Part shown: piece after piece, positions 1 through 10,496 of the stretch
Layout: every line of letters starts with the position of its first letter
Position numbering within the stretch: the first letter of the stretch is position 1
DNA from: Paramacrobiotus metropolitanus
Lineage: Eukaryota; Tardigrada; Eutardigrada; Parachela; Macrobiotidae
Assembly (NCBI RefSeq): GCF_019649055.1
Contig: NW_026570431.1
Coordinates: 1-64,000 of the forward strand
Reading direction: 5' to 3'
Length of the DNA: 64,000 bases
Position numbers and translations under genes: made by a program
The notes under the pieces: model-generated
Databases searched by the model: none
What the model was told of the DNA's origin: nothing
The model's input: the letters and a program-made list of their open reading frames with translations, nothing else

Positions 1-308
1 CCCTTATGTGAATTTTTATGTAGATGTGGTCAGTGCAAGGTGCTGGCTCCTGTTAAACGTACTGGGTCAAGTCATATACCACACATTAATGCGTAACCGA
101 CGCACCAAGCGACCTTCAAACAAGGAACGTACGATATTGTACCAATTGACAACTGCAACGGATTAATAATCGCGCTTATAAGAAGAACAACATTTCTGCC
201 GGAAGATCGTGAACGTTAACAATCCAGTCGGTCTATGGACGTAGTGTTTCTTTGATCAGCTGCAGCTGCAGTTGTATTGAAAAATATTTTTCTTGTAATG
301 CGCTTATT

Positions 309-678
309 ATGCGTTCATTCTGTTTCTTCGCGTGCTGGTGTTGTTGCTCTTGTATTCCCATGACGGCTTCCTCGTGCAATATGTCGTTGGTGGCCATTGC
401 TCCGTTCCACTCTGACGTCCACACCGATCTGCATATTGTGGGCCCGGCGATCAGTATAGCATGGCAGAAAGTGCAGGATACAGTTCTGAGAGGTTGCGAT
501 ATACAACTGTACATGCCGAAAGAACCGTGGCAGATAGGATGTGACGAAATCGAAGACAATGTTCTGATCTATGCGGCACAGTTGTTCCACCAGAACATCA
601 ACGGAACGCATCCGCTGGCAGCGTTGTTTGGTCCCACGTGCACGTACGGCATTCGGAATCTGGCCATTTTGTCACAAA
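309..678 (+). CDS. Receptor guanylyl cyclase, alternative first exon A
   Basis: Encodes 123 residues plus one base. It starts at ATG 309 with a Cys/Phe-rich signal peptide, followed by the N-terminal part of an ANF-receptor-type ligand-binding lobe. Landmarks shared with the other copies are CNMSLVAI after the signal peptide, DLHIVGPAI, a GC pair, NGTHPLAALFGPTCT, and the end at QS. The exon ends after the first base of a codon at A|GTACCG (678/679), the same phase and position as the other copies, and fits the common acceptor at 15333. No stop is met before the donor. ATG 309 was chosen because it is the first in-frame ATG and is followed directly by a hydrophobic segment. It is the leftmost copy visible, and the array may extend off the window. 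The role as an alternative first exon is inference from phase and homology. Confidence 0.85.
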
Positions 679-1493
679 GTACCGTTCAGTAACTTTAATA
701 ATATCGTTAGCGTTCAGAGTAGCAAACACTTTGCGATTGACCCAAAGTTGCCTATCTTGACACAAACACTTTTATGGCGTAACAGAAGTACATCTGCAAA
801 TGCTTTACGTTTATAGCGTACTATGTAGCAAACAATTGTTGCTTAAAGTCAAATCTGAAATTTAAGTCTACGTACAAAAATTGCCCAAAGGTGGAGAACC
901 TCCAAATAGAATTTTAGCGAAGGCTAAATAATAAAGGCTTAAGCGTAGCTAATATACACAGCTTTGAACATGACCTTTATTAGTGCATTCTATCAGTAAA
1001 TAACCTGCGGACCTTCAATACACTTAGCAGTGCGGTTAACACCGTATTACTTGCGCTTCATCTCTTTGTTGGCGCCGGTACACCGTACGTGAAAAGCACC
1101 GCTTCACGGTTGATGCCTAGACCATTTGCCCGAAATTACCGAGAAAGTCCCATAGATCCTTTAAGTGAATAAACACCAAACAACAACAACAACCAAAAAT
1201 TGAAAACTGTTTAAAGAAAATCTTTGAAATAATCGGCATTGTTTTGTGCCACCAGGGAGATGATGACATTTGCGTGCTGATTCCCATAAGACTCAACGGT
1301 TTCCTTTGTTACATTTACAAGAGGGGATGTTGTCGGTTTTCCGTACCTCTACGCAGTTCCTTGGGCAAGGCTAGTGCTGTCTCGAAACGCGACACCGGAT
1401 ATATCCTAAGGTAGCAACACGACAGTACGATCCTGTTTACTGCATTTTAATCACTGTATTAGACGGAACTGGCGTTTATATATTTTCGAAACC
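679..1493. other. Spacer between first exons A and B
   Basis: No coding exon or RNA gene recognised. If the first exons are used alternatively, the promoter of exon B must lie here. An AT-rich TATATATT-like stretch sits only about 15 bp before ATG 1494, which is too close for an ordinary TATA box. Confidence 0.4.
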
Positions 1494-1872
1494 ATGTACC
1501 TGATCAAAAGGGTTGTTTTTATGTTGTGGCCCTTGTGGATAAATTACTTCCACACGGAAACTTGGGCTTGTAATATGACCTTGTTGGCCGTTACTCCCTA
1601 TCAATCAGGAGTGTATGGCGATCAGCACATTGTTGGCCCGGCAATCAGTCTGGCTTGGCAAACACTGCAAACGACAACGTTGAGTGGCTGCAGCATAAGG
1701 ACTCTTATGGTCAAAGAACCATGGGAGCAGGATTGCAACGGCATTGAGCAGAATGCACTGCGCTACGTCGCTGATGTTTATTACAAGTCTCTCAATGGAA
1801 CCCATCCCTTAGCAGCAATGTTTGGGCCGGAATGCACGTTTGCTCTTGGAGACATGGCTGATCTGCTAAGAA
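1494..1872 (+). CDS. Receptor guanylyl cyclase, alternative first exon B
   Basis: Encodes 126 residues plus one base. ATG 1494 opens a signal peptide ending near WA|CNMTLLAV. Then come DQHIVGPAISLAW, a GCS motif, KEPW, an acidic helix, and NGTHPLAAMFGPECTF. The donor A|GTACTG at 1872/1873 leaves phase 1, identical to exons A, E and F. The product would be the N-terminal portion of the extracellular ligand-binding domain, placed outside the cell. It resembles A and C more than E and F (FGP rather than FGL before the last Cys). The open frame is uninterrupted, so the exon looks usable. Confidence 0.87.
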
Positions 1873-2784
1873 GTACTGTTTGTAAAACTCTGGTCGGTAG
1901 CAAAATGTTTCTTTCTTAGGACATTGTAAAAATCCTTGTAGTTATTTCCATTGGTAAGAGTAGTAAAACGATGCTACTAGAGCTTACACTGCGCTTCGAG
2001 GGAAGCGTTTTGCTGTGTGGCTTGAAAATGATGTAATATCACCAGTGCATTAGGATGGTAAATTTGTGATTATCAGAATCGAGAAAAACACCGGCTTACC
2101 CGCTCAGTTTAGTAGGCGTTCAGGTCCTTGCTTACGCCCAAGCACAAAATCCAAGCTGATCCTAACAGGAAGCAAAATGGCAAGCCGATTAGTGCCACGA
2201 TATCTTTTATGGCAATGCTGCCAGTATTCTTGGTGCCGTTAAGGGCAGCCGAAAACTCGACGAACTGTTTCGCACTTTTTTAGAAGAACTTTTCCTATGA
2301 TAATTGATCTACAAAATAGTACTTTTTTGGAGATGGAAGGTGCATGTGTTTGAATGTAGACTGATTTACTACAGTCACTGCAGTCGAAGTTGTACGAGTA
2401 CATGTGTAGATTACCGGTAATTCATCGTTAGTCTATTCTAATTTTGCTGTCGTAATCTTTCGCGTTGTAAACCAGCGTCTAACCAGTGTACTTAAAAACA
2501 TCTGCTTTGTTTATCGATGTTCATAGGGGTGGTCTCGCACTGGCCTTTCCAGATGGAAAATAATTGCAGTGCAGTGGATCATCGAGAAAAAAGCGGTAGT
2601 GCCATTATATGTGCCGCTGTCTTCCAGCACAGCGATGATCAGAAATTTAACCCGAGTACTCGATCAGTGTCTGCGGATGTAATAAATAAATTTCAGGAAG
2701 TAATAATTAGACAATTACCTCGTTGCAGTAGATTATACGAGGTACTTTAATTTGGTCTGTTGCGGCAGCCATTAATTTTTAGAC
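1873..2784. other. Non-coding spacer after exon B
   Basis: No recognisable gene. A 77-codon open frame at 2517-2750 has no splice context or family signature that I recognise and is not called. Confidence 0.4.
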
Positions 2785-3000
2785 TGTTTTTGGGCACACT
2801 CACGTGTTCCAGGAAACCAGTATTCAAAATATTATGTTAATCCATTGTTGCTGCATGAGCAAGTTCCGGTATCAGTTTTCCCTCATCGGCTTGATTTTAT
2901 AGAGATTATATTAAATATTAATTATGGAGGTATAAATTCGGTCAAGGTTAATGAAGGAAACTGAAAATGATTTGCGGATCGTCAACTGCATAACTTTCTC
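2785..3000 (+). repeat. Diverged direct repeat, left copy
   Basis: About 215 bp that matches 6031-6238 in the same orientation. Shared blocks include TGTTTTTGGGCACAC at the left and AACTGCATAA.TTTCTC at the right, with point differences and small indels between. The right copy lies 244 bp upstream of first exon C, so this could be the upstream region of a lost exon cassette, or the product of a segmental duplication. Confidence 0.7.
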
Positions 3001-3719
3001 AAAATAAATGACAATGAACAACGTTAATTGATGTTAATGTTAGCTGGAGGATGTGTGCTCCCGCGTTTCCCTTTTCGCCGTGTGTAGGCAGCTACCTGTG
3101 TTGGTGGCGCTGCGAGTCGCTGTGGCCGCTTAGATCAAAGCAGCCGCCGGCACTCACGCGCCTGCTTTTTGCTCTCGGCACTGTTTCTGTGCCCGCGTTG
3201 GGTTCTGCATTTCTGGCCGATGTTCTTTGCATTTCTTGTTCGTGTGCGCGCGAGTGATTTGTTTTTTAAATTCCCCCTTGGAACCGAGATTTTCATCTTC
3301 CCTGATCTGCATCTTGGATTTCGGAGTTTTGCGCCGTTCCGCGCGCCGTATTCCGCGCATCTGCGGTAGCTGTATGAGCCTGTATCAGCAGTCTGTGGCC
3401 CCAGCTGCTATCTGTGCGATAGCTCAGCTCCTCGTTATCGATATCTAGGTTCTGTCGGACTGTCATCATCGGTACCCGGCCATATCCTCAACAGAATTTC
3501 AGAATAGCTCTTTATGCGTCATCTAGATCCGCACTACATCCGAAGAGCCAAGCGAACAGCTAGCACTCAGTTTTGAACGCCACTTACTCGTTGAGGGGCC
3601 ATGCAGAGAAACATCAGTGCGAAGGGAAAAGCGGACAAGTTACAGCCGTCATGAACTATGTAAGAACACAGATTTCCCATCTTACAGCAGTGACCACGTC
3701 CAACAACGAGGTCGGTTCA
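3001..3719. other. GC-richer spacer before the minisatellite
   Basis: Higher in G+C than the flanks, with short open frames in several phases and no exon or family that I recognise. It could hold a promoter or an unannotated non-coding transcript, but nothing in the sequence decides this. Confidence 0.3.
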
Positions 3720-4850
3720 TCAGTTTCTGTGGCTGTGCCTAACGGGAGGACAGGCCACAAAGGAAAGCTGTACCCTTTTTGACGCAAGCCCTTAAGTGGA
3801 CGGCAGGGCAGGCCTCCAACTACGGTCGCGACTCGCACCTACCCACGATGTCGGCCAAGCCACCGACAACGGCTGCACCTGACCTTGACAGCAAAACAGG
3901 CCTTCAGCTACTGCTGCATCTCCCTCGGACAGCAAAACAGGAGTCCAACTACGGCCGCTCTACCTCCGGCAGCTACAGCCCCCTTCCAACGGCGGGGCAC
4001 ACTTCGGTCGGACTAGGCCACTGGCGAGAGCTGCAGCATCCTCGGACGGCAAGGTGGGCCTCCAGTAGCAGCTTCACCTTCCTTGGGCGGCAGTTAAGGC
4101 CCCTACCAATGGCGGCCCTGCCCTCCGACGGCAATCTGGCCCATCAACGGCGGCCGCACCTTCCTCAGACGGCAGTCAGGCCCCCCTAACCACGGCGGCG
4201 CCCTCCTCCGACGGCAAGCAGGCCCAACAGCGACGGCCGCACCTTCCTCGGACGGCACAGGCCCCATAGCAACGGCGGCTCTCTTCCTTTGACGGCAAGT
4301 CTGGGAGGCAAGGCATCACACCTACTACGGCGGCACGTCGAGGCAGCTCTGTGACTACGACCGCACCTACCTCTCCGACGGCAAAGATGAGCCTTAGCGA
4401 AAGCTGTCTTTCTTCGGACGGATTGGTAATCTTTCAATTACAGCAGCACCGTCTTTTAATGGCAAGATAAACCACCGAGGAACGCCGGCACCTTCCTTGG
4501 ACGGCAAAGCAGACCATTTACTGAGGCTGCATCTGCCTCCGACGGCAAGATGGAGTTGCAAGGATGGCTGCACCCTTCTAGGACGGCAGACAAGCACCAC
4601 AGCACGGGTGGCGCCCTCCTCCGACGGTAAGCTGCACTATTTACGTTGCCAAAGAATGCACGCAACTACGCCTTTAAATCCTACGGGCAGCTAGACGGTT
4701 CGTCCATATTCGGCTGCACCTACCTCAATCGATAAAACAGGCTTCCAGCAACGGCTGCATCATTCTTCGCGGCAAGGCGATCTTCCGACTTCGGCCGCAC
4801 CTGATTATGACAGCAAAGCAAGCCGCCATTGACTGCAGCATTTCCTTCTA
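3720..4850 (+). repeat. Degenerate ~41-bp tandem repeat (minisatellite)
   Basis: A motif like CTCCGACGGCAAG.AGGCC followed by CCAAC.ACGGC.GCACC recurs at spacings of about 40-43 bp. Examples are near 4045, 4087, 4127, 4169, 4209, 4252 and 4292, and again near 4500, 4540, 4581 and 4622. Copies are heavily diverged. The spacing is not a steady multiple of three and stop codons interrupt every frame, so I read it as a non-coding minisatellite rather than a repetitive protein. A decayed repetitive coding exon (ancestral 14-residue unit with Ala-Ala-Pro and Asp-Gly-Lys) is the alternative. Confidence 0.75.
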
Positions 4851-6030
4851 CTACTAAGCAAGACACCAATGACAAACCTCACTATTTCTGATGATAAGGT
4901 GGAATGGTTCCGTCACCTAGCACGAACAGGAAATTTCCATTGCGACGCCCATACAGCACAGTTCACCTGCAGTATCGGCTCCGGACGGTATCGGCTCCGG
5001 AACGGCTCCGGACGTCATCGGTTTACTGTATATTACCGAGCGCATGGCGAGGGCAGCCGCCGCCGACAGTGGAAACCCTGCTCTTGCTACTGCACATCTT
5101 GTTCCTGCCCAAGTTGCTCTATCCAGTGCATACGTTTGTTGCGAATCACGCAATGCACGGCTACCAGCAGTTATTTCGAAACCGGCGCGACTAACGTCTG
5201 CATATCACTGGGTTCGGGGAGTCAGCAAGTACACGGCATCATCTCCAACTTACCATGCGTACGCTGCTCCTCAAGGACATCACATTATCCTCGTTCACAC
5301 GCATCGGCGACGTTATCCTCGTGTTCTTTACATCGACTAACAGTAAGACCGATCCGTACAGTCACGGTTACAAGCTGTCACTGCGTAAGACAGGGCGCTC
5401 AGTCTATCCAGTTCATGCTCTCACGACATACGCGCGGCTAAGACTTGAACTCAAGCAAGGACGAGCAGTTTTTACTCTGTCTAGCAGAGCTTACCTGACT
5501 CGTCAACACGTTGAACGTACGCTGGATCATCTGCTGCGCCTCCTACCTGGCCACCACCGTCACGAAACCCACCGCTTTGCATATGGGGCACGACAACAGC
5601 CGCTACCGCTGGGTCCAGCGATGTTGGAAAAGCAACTGTGTTGCCATCTATTTCCGGAGCCAAGTGCCGACAGACGTAATCAATCCAGACGTCTAATCAT
5701 GGATGTTGTTTGGGGTTTGTTTGGGGTTTTCGGTTGCGCAGGGCACTGGTCGCTCTCTTGCGCCGACCCCCGGTCGGCCGGCTTCTCGCTGACCCAGGGT
5801 CACCGCACACAGCCGATCACGAGAGTACCAGCCGCCCAGCAGCCGGGGTTCCAGCACCCCCCAGTGGATTCCGGAAGCGGTAACATTAATGGGCTTTTAT
5901 TAAGTACAAGACTTCGACTGAAGCGTTTTGGCCTGCGTGCCAGTTTTAGTCAACTTACACAAATAGGCTATAGCTACGTCATCTTCGTTACAGTAGTATG
6001 ATTCCGTTACACTTTTAGTAATTTCTGGGT
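4851..6030. other. Spacer with no recognised gene
   Basis: Contains several overlapping open frames of 60-250 codons in different phases, none with a recognisable domain, signal peptide or coherent splice structure. A short repeat of GGCTCCGGACGG-like units occurs near 4975-5010. The 5700-5900 stretch is GC-rich. Confidence 0.3.
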
Positions 6031-6238
6031 TGTTTTTGGGCACACCCGCCTGTTTTCCGCGAAACCATTTCCGAATTAAATTAATCCAGTACTGCTCGAC
6101 GAGCAAGTTTCGGTATTCATTTTCCCATTTTGGCATGATTTTACAAAGGTCTCATTAGTAACGGTGGTATGACTTCAGTCAGGGTTACGACTGATTCGGA
6201 AAATGACCTTCAGAATACAAACTGCATAATTTTCTCCA
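6031..6238 (+). repeat. Diverged direct repeat, right copy
   Basis: Partner of 2785-3000 (same orientation). It ends 244 bp before ATG 6482 of first exon C, so it may contain that exon's proximal promoter. Confidence 0.7.
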
Positions 6239-6481
6239 ACAGGCTTTGTTAGGCGGTAATGAGGCGCTCGTTGTGAGCCTTCGACAAAAGCTTCAAAACG
6301 CATCGCGTCAGTTTTAGCCTATTTTGTCGGGTTGGTTGCTTGACAAACACCACATTCTCGGTAGAAGTATATTAAGCTGGTACTAATTATATATGTCCGT
6401 GTTTTGTGGCGAATTGATACCAAAACAGTTGTTGCCTCTAGGCTTTGGTTGCAGAAGATTTTGTGACGCTTTGGCTGTAGA

Positions 6482-6889
6482 ATGTTCTTATGGAGTTTCG
6501 CTCTCCTTATGCTTTCTCTATGCTTTACGCCGATTTTGGCATGCAATATGTCACTCCTGGCCATTACTCCTTGTCAGTCGGATGTTTATGTAGACCAGCA
6601 CATCCTGGGTCCAGCTATCAGTATCGCCTGGCAAAAGCTCCGCGGTTCGGTACTGGCGGGTTGTAGTGTACGAATTCGTACACTACAACCCGCCAGTACC
6701 GAACCGCGGAGCTTTTGCCAATTGTTCCCCAAGAGTCTTGGCAAAACAGCTGCGATAGCATTGAGAGTTCTGCTGCAGACTACGTTGCCGGCATCTACTA
6801 CTCCAATATTAATGGAACGCATCCGTTGGCGATAGTTTTTGGACCTATGTGCACATTTGGTGTTCGCACTGTGGCTGGCTTAGTGAGAA
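6482..6889 (+). pseudogene. Receptor guanylyl cyclase, first exon C, interrupted by a foldback insertion
   Basis: ATG 6482 opens a good signal peptide and the CNMSLLAI, DQHILGPAI and GCSVRI blocks typical of the array. At 6677 a 44-bp reverse-complement copy of the preceding sequence begins, throwing the frame off by two. From 6721 the expected sequence resumes in another frame (ESWQNSC, NGTHPLAIVFGPMCTF). The exon ends at the standard phase-1 donor A|GTACTG (6889/6890). The exon is 408 bp; without the 44 bp it would be 364 bp, which is exactly phase 1 like its siblings. It is either a recently broken exon or an intact exon with an assembly/amplification artefact. Confidence 0.8.
6629..6720. 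repeat. Perfect 92-bp palindrome inside first exon C
   Basis: Arms 6629-6674 and 6675-6720 are exact reverse complements centred on GAATTC with no loop. The left arm is ordinary exon sequence. The right arm (6677-6720 beyond the shared central ATT) is extra relative to sister exons. Confidence 0.95.
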
Positions 6890-7508
6890 GTACTGTAAAC
6901 AATAACAAAATTTCTTTCAAGTAATTTCTTTTCTTTCGTAGGGCACAAGTTAATAATATAATATTGCAAAATTATTTGGCCAACCCGGTTCCGAAAGCCT
7001 TTCTCAGAATTCTCATTTGAGATGAAAATCGCTTAAAACTGTTCTGTGAGTGTTGCTCGGTTCTCAGGGCTGACGTCAGCGAATTTTTGCTTTCGCCATT
7101 TGTGGTAAGAATTGCATAAAATATTTCCCAAAAAGGATGCTAAAAGTTTGTTTTGTGTCAATCTGTGCTTAAGCTGCACTGAGCTGATATTCGGTTGCAA
7201 CTGTAACATTTGCTGTTCGAAATCAGAAAGGGGATTTTTTCGCAACCAAAAAGTGTTCCAGCTTCTGATGTAATTCACACGCGAGGTTCCCATTTTTGAT
7301 CCGATATCGCTCACAGACCAGAATGAACCGGATTGAGTTTGCATGCAGTTTGGTGCTGAAAAATGAGATTTTCCGAACCGGGCAAACAGCTGGCAGTGAA
7401 GAAATTCGTTGTACGAAACACCCTGAACACATACAGCGCCTTTGGCAAGCGTTTTTATTATTTTAATTTCTCAATATGTGCAAGGCGAGCTTCGCTCAAC
7501 AAACATGA
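6890..7508. other. Spacer after exon C
   Basis: No exon, RNA gene or repeat recognised between the donor of exon C and the retroelement fragment. Confidence 0.3.
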
Positions 7509-8200
7509 TCAAATGAAGAATTTGTCCCAATTAACATGGGAAGGGACCGTGCACAATACACTCATTGCATTACCACGCATAATCTCCAAACTTAAACGCT
7601 GAAACAGAAAACAAGTAGAGCGACTCTCACCCGTCCTTAAAAACAACTTCTTACCGATCTCCTTTAACGTTACAATGCCGGTCTCACACCAAGTGCCAAA
7701 AGTCTCACATGCAAAGGCGACAAAATTACAGCGATCAGTAAGCGACTTGTATTTTCCAATCTTCTCCCGGCATGCCAGTTCGGCGGCAGCGCCAGCACAC
7801 TTTGAGGTCGCGTCGATGTATGAATCCGCCATCGTGTCTCTGCAAGTAACGTCCCATACTAATGGCTGCCCGCGGTACCACTTCCAACGCGTAGCTCCAT
7901 CCGGACGTTTTCCGTTTTCGCGCAAAAAGCCAATGGGCTCCGGGTATGACTCAATGCCGGCATTACATAGTGCTCGCAATATGATATCGTTAATGCCGTT
8001 ATGACGTTCCCTTCTCCCGATGCACTTCTTGCACGCTAGCCCATGGTATCCGTTTTCCGCGACCTCTTTACCACATCTCGCACACGAATGCTGCTCCACG
8101 ATCTTAGCACCAAGCCACAGGCCAACAGAAATGCGGAAAGTCTGATCATCCAGGAAGTTGCCGAAAACTTTCGCAGGAAGAGCATTGAGCCAGCGTTTTT
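7509..8200 (-). mobile_element. 5'-truncated retroelement reverse-transcriptase tail
   Basis: On the minus strand an open frame runs from about 8200 to 7509. It begins within a RWLNALPAKVFGNFLDD-like block, continues through FRISVGLWLG, a CARCG...HGLACKKC zinc-knuckle-like region, RRERHNGINDIILRAL, GKRPDGAT and LVWDVTCRDT, and ends near LEIMRGNAMSVL. This series of motifs is the conserved C-terminal tail found after the reverse transcriptase domain in many invertebrate retroelement proteins. The polymerase core (YxDD region) is absent, so the copy is 5' truncated, and it abuts the MITE at 8233. Not functional alone. The exact retroelement clade is not assigned. Confidence 0.75.
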
Positions 8201-8232
8201 ATGTATGTAGTAGCATGAACTTACTACAAATA

Positions 8233-8767
8233 CTGTAGCCGCCCGCACAAGTTAGACCACAGAGTCGGTATACGGGAAAAAAGCACAGCAAATATACCTA
8301 CTCTAACCGGGCAAAATGCACGGCTGCCGTACCAAGCAACCATTTGATTGTCAGTGATTATTTTTTCTTGGAAAACTGAGTGACTGAAATTAAAATCACG
8401 ACTTCTTCGTTTTCTTTATTATTTTCATGGAATTATTCCGTTCTGCATCTCGCAAGAATCATCCCCGTACAGAGTAACGCTCCCTGGTGCAACGCTAACT
8501 CACCCCTGCCCTGCCAGGGGCACCCCAAAAACCACAACAAATCAGGTTTATCATCAAAATGATCAGAGCTCTAAATTTTTTTGCTTCCTTTAAGTTTTAA
8601 TACTAGAAAACACAGTCTCTTCAGTGAAATTGTGAATTTAAAAATTATTAGAACGTCTGAGAACGTAGTCAAAAAGCCGTGCATTTTGCCCGGTTAGAGT
8701 AGGTATATTTGCTACGCTCTTTTCCCGTATACCGACTCTGTGGTCTAACTTGTGCGGGCGGCTACAG
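8233..8767. mobile_element. TA-flanked MITE with 93-bp terminal inverted repeats
   Basis: Begins CTGTAGCCGCCCGCAC and ends with its reverse complement. The inverted repeats (8233-8325 and 8675-8767) match with few differences. Both ends are flanked by TA (8231-8232 and 8768-8769), the Tc1/mariner-type target duplication. The 349-bp interior encodes nothing, so it is a non-autonomous element mobilised in trans. Confidence 0.88.
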
Positions 8768-8879
8768 TACATTCCATAGTAGAAGGAACGCACAAATGCA
8801 TAATACGATACACTACCATGCTTACATTTGATTTAAATACTCCCGGGCTCCCGCTTATGGGTCTGCGAGTGTCGTAATT

Positions 8880-9222
8880 TGTATGCCAGTTTCGTCATGA
8901 ATGAGTGGAGATACTCGGGACTCAGCGCTGCACCGTTCAAGTACCCGTCCCTGATTGACCAGCTCAATGCTGGCCCGGCAATCTTGCTACCTAGACAAAT
9001 TTCACCAAACTCGGTACTCAGTAAGCTGCAGCAAAAAGGCACATTTGGTGAAAAATTGGGGAGAACGGAACAGCAACGGGATCGAAGACAGTTCATCGAG
9101 CTACCTGCTAACGCTTATTACCAGTTAGTTCGCGGAAGTCATCCTTTGACGGCTTTGCATGTGTGTTTATATCTGTGTGCATCTGCTACTGCGCTTGTGG
9201 CAGATTTATTGAAAAGCTTCTG
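8880..9222 (+). pseudogene. Relic first exon D' of the guanylyl cyclase array
   Basis: A 114-codon open frame keeps scattered landmarks of the array: LIDQLNAGPAI (compare DQHIVGPAI), a KLQQ-like stretch (compare WQKLR), GSHPLTAL (compare NGTHPLAA) and ADLLKS (compare ADLLRS). The signal peptide, the conserved cysteines and the GPxCTF motif are gone. The donor position reads AAAGCTTC instead of A|GTA. It is therefore a dead sixth cassette, lying between the MITE and the hAT element. Confidence 0.7.
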
Positions 9223-9388
9223 AAGGTCCATTCAGTTACTCTAGGGTCTTAAAAATTGTTTTTCTACCGGAACATATTGGTAGCATATTTGTAGCTTCTG
9301 TTATATATTTGTAAGGTGCTGCACACTTTGGACATCTGATGCAGTATTTACAGCTTACATGGGGCTGACAGGTTCACGTACTGCAAAG

Positions 9389-10488
9389 TAGGGTTGAAAT
9401 TCACGAGGCTTAGACCCATTTGTGAAAAGAAGTGAAATGAAAGTGAAATGAAGTGAAATGAAATGAAACGTGAAATAAAAAATAAAATTTAAATTGATTA
9501 TTTTAGCTTTTATTAGGGTTGCAAACAGCCGAAAGCAGTTAAAACACTACGTAATACTGCAACTGCACGGTACTAGTAGAAGTTTAATATTTCAAAAATA
9601 TTCGTTGTACTCGGTAAATGGATTACTAAATTTATTATTCAGTACAGACTATACAGTAAGTGCAAGAAGATCGTTCAATTTGCTTTTATTTTTACTACAG
9701 AATAAGATAAAACTATTTAAAACTAAAATTAGGAGTAGAAGTTTGAAAATGGTAATCGGTTTATAAGAACAAGGCATACAAAGAAAATGTTCGTTTCTGT
9801 TCAAGAAATCAGCGCAGTAGCGTACTGCGGCACGGAATTTCCTTCGAGTTTGATACTAGTCGTATTTGGACGCGCGGCGCTTCTTTTGAGCTTGTCCGCA
9901 CGAGGTCCAACTGTAAGTAGCCGAGAAATTTCGTTATTTGCATTTGATCTTAATTGCACTCTAAACACCTCTAAAAAATTATTTCTTTCTTATCCGCTGT
10001 ACGAGATCCCAGTTTGACAAACCGAGTTCTTCTACCTTGGCACGGATAGTTTTCTTTAATAACCCGAATTCTCAGTATTACTGGGAAGAACAGTAGAAAT
10101 GAATCTTAGGCGTTTTGGCTACCTATGCATTTAGATATCTGAATTCTGAAATTACCTGCACTAAAAGCGTACGAAAAACGTTTTCTTCTCTTCCAGTTGC
10201 AACATTAATGCTTACGCGCAGTGTTGCTTAATGCAGGGAATCGAATTAGAAGGGGTCACACAAAAAAATACAACGGAGTGAACATTTTCGTTGCAAGAAA
10301 TATAGTGAATCGCTCTAATTTCGTCCGCTTTTGATGCATTTAAAGCGATTTCACGATTTCACCATTTCATGCATTTCACGTTTCATTTCATTTCACTTTC
10401 ACGTTTCACGCGAGGGTCCGCGTGATTGTGAAATGAAAGTGAAATGAAAAGTGAAATGTGAAATGGTGAAAGCGTGATTTCAACCCTA
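9389..10488. mobile_element. Non-autonomous hAT-type DNA transposon
   Basis: The element is bounded by TAGGGTTGAAAT (left) and ATTTCAACCCTA (right). It is flanked by an exact 8-bp direct repeat CTGCAAAG at 9381-9388 and 10489-10496. An 8-bp target duplication and TIRs starting TAGGG are hAT hallmarks. Both subterminal regions carry many GTGAAATG-type short repeats (9430-9480 and 10340-10470), also typical of hAT ends. The 1.1-kb interior shows no transposase; short open frames at 9494-9766 and 9787-10017 have no recognised domain. Confidence 0.9.
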
Positions 10489-10496
10489 CTGCAAAG

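Noticed and set aside
3573-6001. Several long open frames suggesting a repetitive coding gene
   Set aside because: The underlying ~41-bp period shifts frame at each unit, no splice structure or conserved domain links the frames, and frames of similar length occur on both strands.
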